Assembly (NCBI GenBank): GCA_024330965.1
Contig: JANDJL010000010.1
Location: forward strand, 1-64,000
DNA from: Nitrospira sp.
GTDB lineage: Bacteria; Nitrospirota; Nitrospiria; Nitrospirales; Nitrospiraceae
Reading direction: 5' to 3'
DNA length: 64,000 nucleotides
In this document: piece by piece, positions 45,880 through 53,764 of the stretch
How the letters are laid out: every line of letters begins with the position of its first letter
How positions within the stretch are numbered: the first letter of the stretch is position 1
Notes under the pieces: model-generated
What the model was told of the DNA's origin: nothing
Databases searched by the model: none
Seen by the model: only the letters and a program-made list of their open reading frames with translations
Program-made: the position numbers and the translations under genes

Positions 45880-46602
45880 TCAGCTATGACGTCGGCGTGC
45901 AAGACCAGCCAGTCCGACAAGCCCGCCTCCGATTAGCCAAATGGCCGCAGGCAGTGGAATCGGGGAGGTCTTAATCCGAGCAACATAGCCCTGCCGCCCT
46001 GATTGTTCGACATCAAAGGGAGCATTGCCACCAAACGCGAGCGAGTACAGGCCCGGCTCCAACAAAAATTGCGCATGGACGGCGGGACCGGCCTTACGTA
46101 AGCCTGTCATGGTCCCATCTGGTCCTCCACCATTTCGAACGTGGCCGAGATAGGTCAGGCTGGGGGCCCAGTCAGTCAATCCGATGTTGTTAAACTGATG
46201 AGTCTCTGTCCCAGACTGTTCCCAGCCTTGGTATAGGGTAAAAGCCGGAAACAGTTCGCTGTCTGCTCCGCGAGCTAATACGACATCCAAAAACACGTGT
46301 TCACTGAATCCGCTTAAATCAAGCGCAACCCAATGGACCGTGTGGGTCCAACCTTTGAGGCCGTCAGGATTGGACGGTTCCGCCCAGCTTCGTGGGCCGA
46401 CACCCAAATTGGCAGGATCATCAGGATGATCATCGCTTCTAAAGATGATGCCATCGCTGGACCCCATGGTGATGCTCCACTCGTAGCTGATCCCCGGGGA
46501 AAACCCTGGATTGGGGACGATGACAGCAGCGGTCGAAAAGGACGGCCCAGTCAGTAGGCTAGCGCTGAGGAAAAGGGTGCCCAATACAAGTGTACGCTTC
46601 AT
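45880..46602 (-). CDS. VPLPA/PEP-CTERM protein G
   Basis: 240 residues, with AAAGGAGACGCGACC before ATG 46602. A signal peptide is followed by an extracellular domain (PGFSPGISYEWSITM, RSWAEPSNPDGLKGWTHTVH, LFPAFTLYQGWEQ) paralogous to the protein at 39509. The tail is SPIPLPAAIWLIGGGLVGLA with LARRRHS. The domain resembles others found only next to this sorting signal. Motif copy 4 lies about 165 bp upstream, and a strong terminator follows. Confidence 0.88.
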   Translation of the reverse strand: MKRTLVLGTLFLSASLLTGPSFSTAAVIVPNPGFSPGISYEWSITMGSSDGIIFRSDDHPDDPANLGVGPRSWAEPSNPDGLKGWTHTVHWVALDLSGFSEHVFLDVVLARGADSELFPAFTLYQGWEQSGTETHQFNNIGLTDWAPSLTYLGHVRNGGGPDGTMTGLRKAGPAVHAQFLLEPGLYSLAFGGNAPFDVEQSGRQGYVARIKTSPIPLPAAIWLIGGGLVGLAGLARRRHS

Positions 46603-46765
46603 GGTCGCGTCTCCTTTTTGTTGAAACGGGCCTGTACGGGATCCTCAATAACAGAACAGGCACCATTTCAATGTTCCGTTCGTCTTCTGAAGAAATTTTC
46701 CTGACGAACGGGCGAGAGCATACCACACCCTCTCCAGCCAAAGCCAGAGTAAAAAGGCCACCGAT

Positions 46766-46780
46766 ACTACAGATGTGACA
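46766..46780 (-). promoter_or_regulatory. Shared upstream motif, copy 4 (variant)
   Basis: TACTACAGATGTGAC followed by AAAAAATTC, about 165 bp before VPLPA gene G. The first bases differ from the other copies, while CAGATGTGAC is intact. Confidence 0.55.
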
Positions 46781-47070
46781 AAAAATTCGACAAACCGCTC
46801 AAACCGAGTGGCGAGCACGATTCATGCTTGGGGGGAACCGTTTGGAAAACGTACCAGCACTCGATTGTTGGAGTGCAGGAAGCCGCGTTCCTTTTTCCTT
46901 TCGGAAGACTCGTCCCTGAGAGCTGTCTGAAGCCCGCCATCCTTGGCTATAGACCGGTGGTTTCTGCAAGGTGGCGATCGACACCTTGCTTGAGTTTGGT
47001 CGGAGAAACCAGATTGAACGCCGTCGATCGCTTGAAGGTGACAGTGAACGGTTGAGAAAGAGTGACCAGT

Positions 47071-47115
47071 CCAGGCTGATGCCGGCCAGGCTGATGCCGG
47101 ATGGGCTGATGCCGG
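47071..47115. repeat. Three tandem 15-bp repeats
   Basis: CCAGGCTGATGCCGG occurs twice and then as ATGGGCTGATGCCGG, in non-coding DNA downstream of the VPLPA gene at 47538. Confidence 0.75.
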
Positions 47116-47537
47116 ATGGGATCGGCCTGGCAAGGGAGTCAGTTGTCCGAACAGCCAGTGATCCGATCTCGCTCGAAAACAGACGAGTACAGGTCTCGTT
47201 TCAAGAAGGGTTCCCGATGAATCACGGAGAGGGCGGACCCTTATGGATCTTCTGAGAACACCTTGCGTCTGGCGGTGTGCGGGCATCAGCGTCTCCGAAT
47301 TCCTTTGCAGCGGAGGGCGGGATGATGAGAGAACCGGTGCCGAGGAGGCCGATGACCGGATGTCGATGGCTGTGCTTGCGAGAATGTCGCGTGAATCGTC
47401 ATGAAAAGCAGTGTGATGCGATACCAAGAGAAGTGATCGTTGCCATGAGCCAGGGGCCCGGCGCCTCCTTCCATCCCCTGCTGGTCACAGGGAAGCGGGG
47501 AAGCGCCGGAAGAGGAAAGACATGAGCGATGGCGTGA

Positions 47538-48389
47538 TTACGCGGCGGCCCTCTGCCGTCTCGCCAAGCCGAGCAGGCTCGCCACGCCGCTCCCGAAGAG
47601 CCAGAGGGCGGCAGGGAGCGGGACAGGTTCCTGGATGACCCTGCCATTGAAACCAGCGGTATCTTGCGGAGTCAGAGTAAATGACAGCACGGATGCCATC
47701 GTGACGCAGGGCTGGCCGCAGGTGAGTTGCCCATTAGCGCTGAAGGTGGTGGCCCCGGTTCCACTGAGAATGGAAAAGAGAGAGCCGATATCCACGTTCT
47801 TCGAAATTGAACCGCCGTTTGAAAAGAGATCATACGAGGTCAAGAGACTGCCGCCTGGTACGACCGGTTGCACAGCGGCGCCGTTGCTCAAACCATCCGT
47901 GAGGGTGATTCCCAAACTAGCGTGGGAATTGATGGGGCCAAGCAGCGAGGGCGTCAATGGCACGTTGAAGGCGAACGAATAGGCCAACGGTACCGACGAT
48001 ACGTTCGTCGCACTGGCGGAGAAGAACAACACCGGATCGGGAATGGCCCCCGCTTCTTGGATGATGAAGGTGCTGCCGCTCGAATGGGTGAAGGTCAAGG
48101 GGCCGGCAAGGGTGAACAAATCTTGGGCTTGGTCGTAATTCCACTCAGCCGCAGCCTGAAACTGCTCCTGTCCAATGGTTACGGACAAGATCGGCTCTGC
48201 CGGGATCGCCACCTGCGCATGAGCCGCGGTGCCTACGCCGGGGGAGCCGAAGAACGGAACGTCCGCGCTCCCTGCTCCAAACACGGCTCCAAACACGAAG
48301 CCGCACACGGTCAATTTGATGCCGTGAGCCTTGATCCTGTGAGTCCATCGACATTGCTCTCGACATTGCTCTGTGATTCTATGCTCCAT
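47538..48389 (-). CDS. VPLPA-CTERM protein H
   Basis: 283 residues, with AAGGAGGTTCGCC before ATG 48389. The N-terminus is long and His/Arg/Cys-rich (CREQCRWTHRIKAHGIK) before a hydrophobic signal segment (LTVCGFVFGAVFGAG). The secreted domain is Ser/Thr-rich and beta-structured (TFTHSSGSTFIIQ, GATTFSANGQLTCGQPCVTM). The tail is EPVPLPAALWLFGSGVASLL with LARRQRAAA. Motif copy 5 is about 150 bp upstream. Confidence 0.86.
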   Translation of the reverse strand: MEHRITEQCREQCRWTHRIKAHGIKLTVCGFVFGAVFGAGSADVPFFGSPGVGTAAHAQVAIPAEPILSVTIGQEQFQAAAEWNYDQAQDLFTLAGPLTFTHSSGSTFIIQEAGAIPDPVLFFSASATNVSSVPLAYSFAFNVPLTPSLLGPINSHASLGITLTDGLSNGAAVQPVVPGGSLLTSYDLFSNGGSISKNVDIGSLFSILSGTGATTFSANGQLTCGQPCVTMASVLSFTLTPQDTAGFNGRVIQEPVPLPAALWLFGSGVASLLGLARRQRAAA

Positions 48390-48537
48390 GGCGAACCTCC
48401 TTGTCTTGCTTTCCTGCGTTGCTTCCTTGTCCCGTGCTGCTTTTGCTCTCATGAGCGGGCCAGTACCCGATCAGGCCCGAGCCGATGTCGATTATGTGCG
48501 GGACAGATACGTAGGGCTACTGATGAATAACAATGGG

Positions 48538-48552
48538 TGCAACAGATGTGAC
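48538..48552 (-). promoter_or_regulatory. Shared upstream motif, copy 5
   Basis: TGCAACAGATGTGAC followed by TAAAAATATG, 150 bp before VPLPA gene H. The minus strand reads GTCACATCTGTTGCA, the copy closest to a sigma-54 -24/-12 pattern. Confidence 0.6.
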
Positions 48553-48659
48553 TAAAAATATGTAACGAAAAACAATCGGCCGGATCGGTGCAAACAGAGA
48601 AAAGAGAGGCAGCGGAAGGAGGAGAAAAGGGGGTCGAGGAGGAGAAAGGGGAGATGCAC

Positions 48660-48836
48660 ATGACGAAGATGCTGGCAGGAGTGGTTGGGATTGGGCTTGT
48701 AGGTCTCACGGCTTATGGCGGCTTACAGGAGGTGTGGGAAGGACCGGCGGCGGAGTCATTTAAACCTAAACCGAAGACCGGAGCCGTAGTGCCATTGAAG
48801 GTGGGTGCCTACGAAGGGCCGCGCGAAGCGTCTTAA
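48660..48836 (+). CDS. Small membrane-associated hypothetical protein
   Basis: 58 residues from ATG 48660 with GGGGAG upstream. A single hydrophobic segment (MLAGVVGIGLVGLTAYGGL) is followed by a short Pro/Lys-rich tail (KPKPKTGAVVPLKVGAYEG). The frame could extend back to 48588 with a Glu/Lys-rich start. It resembles tiny single-pass proteins, but no family is recognised. Confidence 0.45.
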   Translation: MTKMLAGVVGIGLVGLTAYGGLQEVWEGPAAESFKPKPKTGAVVPLKVGAYEGPREAS

Positions 48837-48839
48837 GCG

Positions 48840-49319
48840 GTGTTGATCAGTGTCCTTGGGAAAACCGGTCGCTATCAGCTATCAAGCGATCGTTCGGCTC
48901 GACTGTGTAAGCGGGGCGCTCTCAACAAGGAGTGGAGTGAGCTACTGGCTGCCAACTATTTCGGGGTGTCCGCCCGCTTCGTAAATCTACAGCGACCCGC
49001 CCGGCGGTATGCTTGTTCTTCGCATACGTTCAGTCAGGCTTCTGTTCCAGAACCGGCAACCCTTCCAGCTCCATAATCCGCAGTGCGTTCTCAGCACCCC
49101 TTCCCGTAATCCCCCGCAATCCCAAATCGCTGACGAAAAGACGTGATCGCTCCACCGTCTCCATCACCGTCCGGGTGATGATCGCACCCAAGGAAAGAAA
49201 TGGGGGCCGGTCTTGCAATCACACGGTGAGTTCGCTCACGGGCGACGCCCAAGTGCACACGTTCAGGCTGTCACATCCGTGGGCGGCCCAGGCCGATTCT
49301 CCATCTGACCCTAAAGCAA
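48840..49319. other. Decaying region with no intact gene
   Basis: About 480 bp between the small protein and the MFS remnant. Short frames exist on both strands (for example 49030-49218 minus), but none has a ribosome binding site or family pattern I recognise. Confidence 0.45.
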
Positions 49320-49646
49320 GGAGGGGCGGCCACAAGGCGAACGTGCCGGCGGTTATCAAAGAGGACCTCGACGATTTTGACGGCGATGATGACCGTCCGC
49401 TTGCTCAGGCGGTCGGCCAGCGTGCAGCCGACCGGGGACAACAACACCAGCAGCAAGGTGAAGATAACCAAGGCGATCGCAGTTTGCGTCTGCGCGGCGG
49501 TTTCGATTTCCGGTCCCGGCGCCATCTGCGCGGTCGCTTGCAGGATCGCCAGCAAAGCCACCATCAGCTTCCAGGCGTTGTCGTTGAACGCGCATAGAAC
49601 TGGGCGATCAGCAGACCGCGGAGGGGATGTCGAGATGTCGGCGTCA
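49320..49646 (-). pseudogene. N-terminal remnant of an MFS transporter
   Basis: Two frames together give RGLLIAQF, then (after a one-base loss near 49598) FNDNAWKLMVALLAI, and later LADRLSKRTVIIAVKIVEVL. This is the start of the lysophospholipid transporter/Aas-type MFS family. Only the first 100 of about 400 residues remain, and the tail runs into unrelated frame, so it is a dead fragment next to the broken vapBC pair. Confidence 0.7.
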
Positions 49647-49729
49647 TCAAATGGTCAATGCTATGCACTGCCCCAATCTCTAATAATGAAGAAGGCACGG
49701 GAAAGGTCAAAGAAAACGGACATGGCCGA

Positions 49730-50181
49730 CTATCTGCGTTTTTGGAGCGGATTGTTCCAGCGCAGTCCGGGAAAGCGGGCGAAATCGCCATCTGTGGAGC
49801 ACAGTGTTACACCATGGTCGATCGCCAGGGCAGCAAGATGCGCATCGGACACGAGATTGGAGCGCGGGGTGGCTTGCGTCAGCAGGGAACCGAGGATGTC
49901 CTTATGCCGCTCAGTCGGCTGCGGGATCCATAGTGGTGGACAGGCTAACCAACCTTTGACATGATCCCAGCGACATGATCCCAGGCTTCGGCGATGGAGG
50001 CGGGGCGCTCAAAAATCCGTGGATTTGAAACGAGGCGGATGAAGCCCAGCAGCGATTGCCAGGGCAGGTCGACCGCCGTGGCGCCGTTTAGTTGTGATTC
50101 AAGCCATTCGCGAGCGGCTTCGTGCTGAGCCAGCGAGGTGAGCTGCGCATAGACCAGCAGGTTGGCATCGATGAGGATCAC
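49730..50181 (-). pseudogene. vapC: VapC-type PIN-domain toxin gene broken by a 14-bp tandem duplication
   Basis: The N-terminal frame starts at GTG 50181 overlapping the VapB stop, reads LIDANLLVYAQLTSL (first catalytic Asp) and ends at SKVG. A 13-bp sequence (GACATGATCCCAG on the plus strand) is repeated with a period of 14 at 49958 and 49972. Removing one 14-bp unit restores the frame: AWDHVKGWLACPP continues into SNLVSDAHLAALAIDHGVTL and STDGDFARFPGLRWNNPL, the complete PIN C-terminus. VapC toxins are RNases held in check by VapB. Confidence 0.85.
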
Positions 50182-50425
50182 CGGAAGGCGTTGTCTTCCG
50201 CCGTAGCCAGGACTTCGGCCACGTCATCCAGGCTGCCGACCAGACAGCGACCCAGCTCAAGGGGTTTCGTCTTGAACGGCGCTCTCCTCGGTTTGGACGC
50301 GAACAACTCTTTGAGGCCCGCCGCATGGCGTCATTGACCACCGATTTCAGGCTCCCTTTCCGGACTTTTCGCGCCCGGCGTAACAGCGTCGCCACGTCGT
50401 CATCTAGGCTCAGTGTCGTCCGCAT
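50178..50425 (-). pseudogene. vapB: VapB-type antitoxin gene with a one-base frameshift
   Basis: The frame starts MRTTLSLDDDVATLLRRARK (ribbon-helix-helix antitoxin) and reaches VVNDAMRR, then shifts. One base appears missing in a G-run (plus-strand CCC at 50317-50319). Beyond it, the next frame reads LKELFASKPRRAPFKTKPLE and GSLDDVAEVLATAEDNAFR, the usual VapB C-terminus that wraps around VapC, ending in a TGA that overlaps the vapC GTG. Both partners of the module are therefore broken. Confidence 0.8.
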
Positions 50426-50708
50426 GCACCAAATCATAGTTCATAATAGCAGTGATGTCTTGATATCAACGAGTCACAGAGAAAAAGGGTCGAGGAAACA
50501 GGGCGGGAGTCGGGGTTGCGTCATCGATAAAAAGCTGGGGACGGGCGCGGGGCAAAAAAGATCCCCCCACCAAGACACACCGGGACACTCTGCTCAGCGG
50601 GGCCGCCGATTTAGGGACTGATGCCAGAGCGTGGGCCGTCGCGGCAGTGGGCGTGCCTGCCACCAAACGACTCCCGACCGCTTTTTGTGACGCTGGACTC
50701 GAGGGCCT

Positions 50709-51497
50709 CTAAGAAGTCGCTCCTTTGTACACCGGCTGCCGCGGGGAAGTGCCCCGCCGGCGCGAACGGCTGGTCCTGGCATAGTGACGGTTGCGGATGA
50801 TGACGGGATCGATCAGGTTGCCGCACGAAATGCAGCGCCATGCCTGCATGCTGTCTCGCTCGCCGGTTCGGAGCGCGTCCAGCGGATCGAGCGGGTCGAT
50901 CGGATGCATGAGGCCATGGCAGCGGTGGCAGGTCGGTGGGGCGCCGATGGCGGTGTTTGCTGTGAGGGGGAGATGCCCTGACGGGGAGGCGTCCCACTCG
51001 TGAGCAATTGATGTATGTGATGTATGGGAAGCTGACTCGATAACCGGTGAGGTCGGAGGTGTCATGGTGTCCTGGAGTTCGGACCGGATCAGGCGGCCGA
51101 TGTGCGCGAAATCGGCAGGCCGAACTTGGATGTAGCGAAGGAAGAACTCTTTTCTCACACGAGCGGACTCGCCCTTGATCGGCTCTCCCATGACGATAAC
51201 CACCGCCTGGGGTGAGGCGGCTTCAATCACTCGAAGGACATCCTCGATGCAGGGCGACGCTGCCTGTGTGGCACAGGTCAAATCGATCAAGATCGCCTGA
51301 GGACGAACCTCTCGGCATTCGTCGAGAATCGTCGCCCACGATCGAATCAGCACGGCCTGGTAGCCGTGAGCAGCCAGCCAATCGGCCAGTTTGATTCCAA
51401 ACGTCAGGTCATGGGTTCCGATCAAGACGGCCGGTCTCTTCCTCTCCGGCCCACGTGACAACATCAATGCACTCGGCGACATCAGTGAACTCGACAT
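50709..51497 (-). CDS. Receiver-like domain protein with C-terminal zinc ribbon
   Basis: 262 residues, with AAGGAAGG upstream of the ATG. The N-terminal 130 residues look like a response-regulator receiver fold (AVLIGTHDLTFGIKLADWLA, AILIDLTC with the central Asp, VVIVMGEP), but the motif set is incomplete. A Ser/Thr/His-rich linker leads to a zinc ribbon with two Cys pairs (PTCHRCHGLM and WRCISCGNLIDPVI). Function unknown, perhaps a regulator. A degenerate copy of the shared upstream motif lies at 51670-51684, 170 bp before the start. Confidence 0.7.
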   Translation of the reverse strand: MSSSLMSPSALMLSRGPERKRPAVLIGTHDLTFGIKLADWLAAHGYQAVLIRSWATILDECREVRPQAILIDLTCATQAASPCIEDVLRVIEAASPQAVVIVMGEPIKGESARVRKEFFLRYIQVRPADFAHIGRLIRSELQDTMTPPTSPVIESASHTSHTSIAHEWDASPSGHLPLTANTAIGAPPTCHRCHGLMHPIDPLDPLDALRTGERDSMQAWRCISCGNLIDPVIIRNRHYARTSRSRRRGTSPRQPVYKGATS

Positions 51498-51766
51498 CGA
51501 AGAACCTTCCTTTCTGCCTCAAGTCTTGCTGCCTCACGCTCGGATCGCGACCGTGCGATATCGTTCGGGGCGCTAAAGTTGTTTTCGATTGGTGTCAATT
51601 GCACTCAGCATGCACGGGGACCATCAAAGCATAAAATGAAAGAGGGGGCTACCGAATGGTGCCGACGTCTGCACCGGATATGGTGAAAAGATTCTTAGAA
51701 AGAGGGGCTGCCGCTGAGCCACCGGTGTTTGCACGCTCGACGGAGAACCCCGCAAGAGGTCCCGCC

Positions 51767-53287
51767 CTATTGTGCTGTAGGCATGGCCTGGGTGCGGAGA
51801 TATCTGCGTCGCCGAATCAAGCCGATCAAGCTGATGACCCCGCCTGCAAACAACCAGGCCGTCGCTGGAAGGGGAACGGGCGCAGCAGCCGTTTCGATGC
51901 GCCAGGCCAGCGCATAGTCCCAAGAAAAGTCCGCAGTCTCGGTGGTGGTCACACGCAGTTCGTAACGGCCGCCCGACAACAGGCGGATAAACAGGTTTTC
52001 GCTGTTGTCGAACAGGCTGGCAGAGGAGGCGATCAGGCGGTGAGTTGTCACATCGTACAGGGAAAGGTCAAGGTTATAGAGTCTCGCGGTGGGATCGGGA
52101 CCGCCGGAGACATCGAGATTCCAGACGAGCGAAGCGAACAGTGTGACATCGCTGGTCGTGTTGAAAAAATAGGAGGCAACGCGAGGCGCCTCATCCAGCC
52201 CGCCGATCGTGCCATGGTCGAATCCGTAAGGAGCGATGTCGTTCCCACCATATTGGACGCTCGGCTGTTCGCCGCCGGCCAGGATGCGATAGCTATTGAA
52301 GATATTCAGTTGCCCGGCTCCGTAGCGGCTGTCGAGGCCGTTGGCTGTCTCATATCCGCTACTCCGGTAATCGGTGATGCCGACCCTCGTGGTGGTGTTG
52401 TGTGTTTCGCGGTCGGCTCCGGCCATGAGGGTGGCTTTGATCGTTTCGGATCGCTCCGCGTTATAAACGGAGCCGACCCCAGGGGCGTCGATTGCGCCTT
52501 CCGAGAGGGACAGTCCCCCCTCATGGCCGGCCTGAACCAGTAACGTGGCGGCGGCGGATACGGCGGCCGTCGCGCTGCTGGTGGTGCCGACGGGAACGAC
52601 CAGCGTGGGTACCGTGCGGCCTGCTCCATAGAGACCGTCAACCGCAATCGATCCTTGTTGGTGAGAGCCATCCGACCGACCGACGGCGATCACGTTATAC
52701 CCGCTGCCTCCCAACAGCGGAGCGCCTTCTGGACCATTGGTGAGACCGGTCACTTGGAGTGCCTCGTACCGGTCAACCAGGCGATCAACCAGGCGCAGCA
52801 GGGTGCCATTGCTGAGATGGTCGTTGGTATTGCCGACCCAACTGTGATTGGTGACGCGGGGCAGTCCGGCCGTCGACGAACTTCCGAGCCTCGGCAAGGC
52901 ATCGAGCCAGCCGTTGGCTTCGTACACGGTAATGCTATTGATGCCGGGCGCCATGGAGCTGGTAATTCCATAGAAGAGGGAGCCAACCTCCGTGGCATGA
53001 CTGGAGTAGCTTCCGGAAGGATTGCCGCCGATCGGCGTGATCGTCTTCCCGGCGAACTCGGGAGTCGAGAGGTTAGGCATGAAAATCGGCGCGGCCCCGC
53101 CGCTCGTGTCATTGATGGGAGCCTCGACCTGGGAGACAGGAATGATTGCGCCGGTCGGCATCGCCGCTCCCAGTTCCCGTTGGAGGGCCGTGTAGCCGAC
53201 ATCCGCCAGGTAGGCATAAACCTGGAAGACCGGTAAAAAGACGAATGTGCAGAGCAGCAATGTGACGATGCGAGGAAAGCCCTTCAT
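51767..53287 (-). CDS. Subtilase-like VPLPA-CTERM protein I
   Basis: 506 residues from ATG 53287. A signal peptide is followed by a region that follows the S8 protease order: PINDTSGG near a possible Asp block, SSHATEVGSLFYG in place of HGTHVAG, RVTNHSWVGN with the oxyanion Asn, and TTSSATAAVSAAATLLVQ where subtilases have GTSxAxPxxxG. A C-terminal beta domain (RYELRVTTTETADFSWDYAL, pre-peptidase-like) precedes the sorting signal PVPLPATAWLFAGGVISLIG and a long basic tail (LIRRRRYLRTQ). Whether it is active is uncertain. Its ribosome binding site is weak. Confidence 0.75.
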   Translation of the reverse strand: MKGFPRIVTLLLCTFVFLPVFQVYAYLADVGYTALQRELGAAMPTGAIIPVSQVEAPINDTSGGAAPIFMPNLSTPEFAGKTITPIGGNPSGSYSSHATEVGSLFYGITSSMAPGINSITVYEANGWLDALPRLGSSSTAGLPRVTNHSWVGNTNDHLSNGTLLRLVDRLVDRYEALQVTGLTNGPEGAPLLGGSGYNVIAVGRSDGSHQQGSIAVDGLYGAGRTVPTLVVPVGTTSSATAAVSAAATLLVQAGHEGGLSLSEGAIDAPGVGSVYNAERSETIKATLMAGADRETHNTTTRVGITDYRSSGYETANGLDSRYGAGQLNIFNSYRILAGGEQPSVQYGGNDIAPYGFDHGTIGGLDEAPRVASYFFNTTSDVTLFASLVWNLDVSGGPDPTARLYNLDLSLYDVTTHRLIASSASLFDNSENLFIRLLSGGRYELRVTTTETADFSWDYALAWRIETAAAPVPLPATAWLFAGGVISLIGLIRRRRYLRTQAMPTAQ

Positions 53288-53764
53288 GCTCAAGACACTC
53301 GTTAGTGTTCGTTGTTCTCAGTTGCTGTTACGACCCGTTGTTGAACGATGTTCCGCCGACAGTGGTATCCTTGAATGCCAGGCTAAGCTTGGAAAAAAAC
53401 GACGGTGTCCCTCCCATGCGCCCACAAGAAGAATTATAGCCGTACTGAGGGGGAATCCAATGCCGGGATTGCCGAATGATGCTCCTGTTGCAACAGAAAT
53501 CATGCCTGCGAAACGGCCGGCGCCGCGCCAGGTTCTCTTTTAACGATTCGTTAACACAAACTTAAGGCCCAGTGTCCGATTCCGGCGGTCACCAACAGTA
53601 AACTAACTCGCCTCAAAATGTGGTGAGTGCAAGAGGGAGCGTGTGTGTATTTCGTCAGCCGGACGAGCGCCGATGATGGAATGGCGGACGAACGGGGTCT
53701 GAATCATCTCGTTGCGGTATATTTTTAACGTATTAGACCGGCCATTCTTCATGGAGGTGTCAAG
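53288..53764. other. Divergent intergenic region
   Basis: About 480 bp between two divergent genes, expected to hold both promoters. TGCAACAGA at 53489-53497 matches only the first part of the shared VPLPA motif. No gene or strong hairpin is seen. Confidence 0.4.

Larger units (their letters stand above)
46603..47537. other. Intergenic region with motif copy 4 and a tandem repeat
   Basis: About 930 bp. A minus-strand frame (46822-47427) spans a tandem repeat and has no signal, domain or ribosome binding site, so I do not call it. The region contains a motif copy at 46766 and three 15-bp repeats at 47071. It may include decayed coding sequence. Confidence 0.5.

Noticed and set aside
46822..47427. 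Minus-strand frame of 201 codons with a HPASA repeat
   Set aside because: The repeat arises from the 15-bp tandem DNA repeat; no signal peptide, ribosome binding site or domain.
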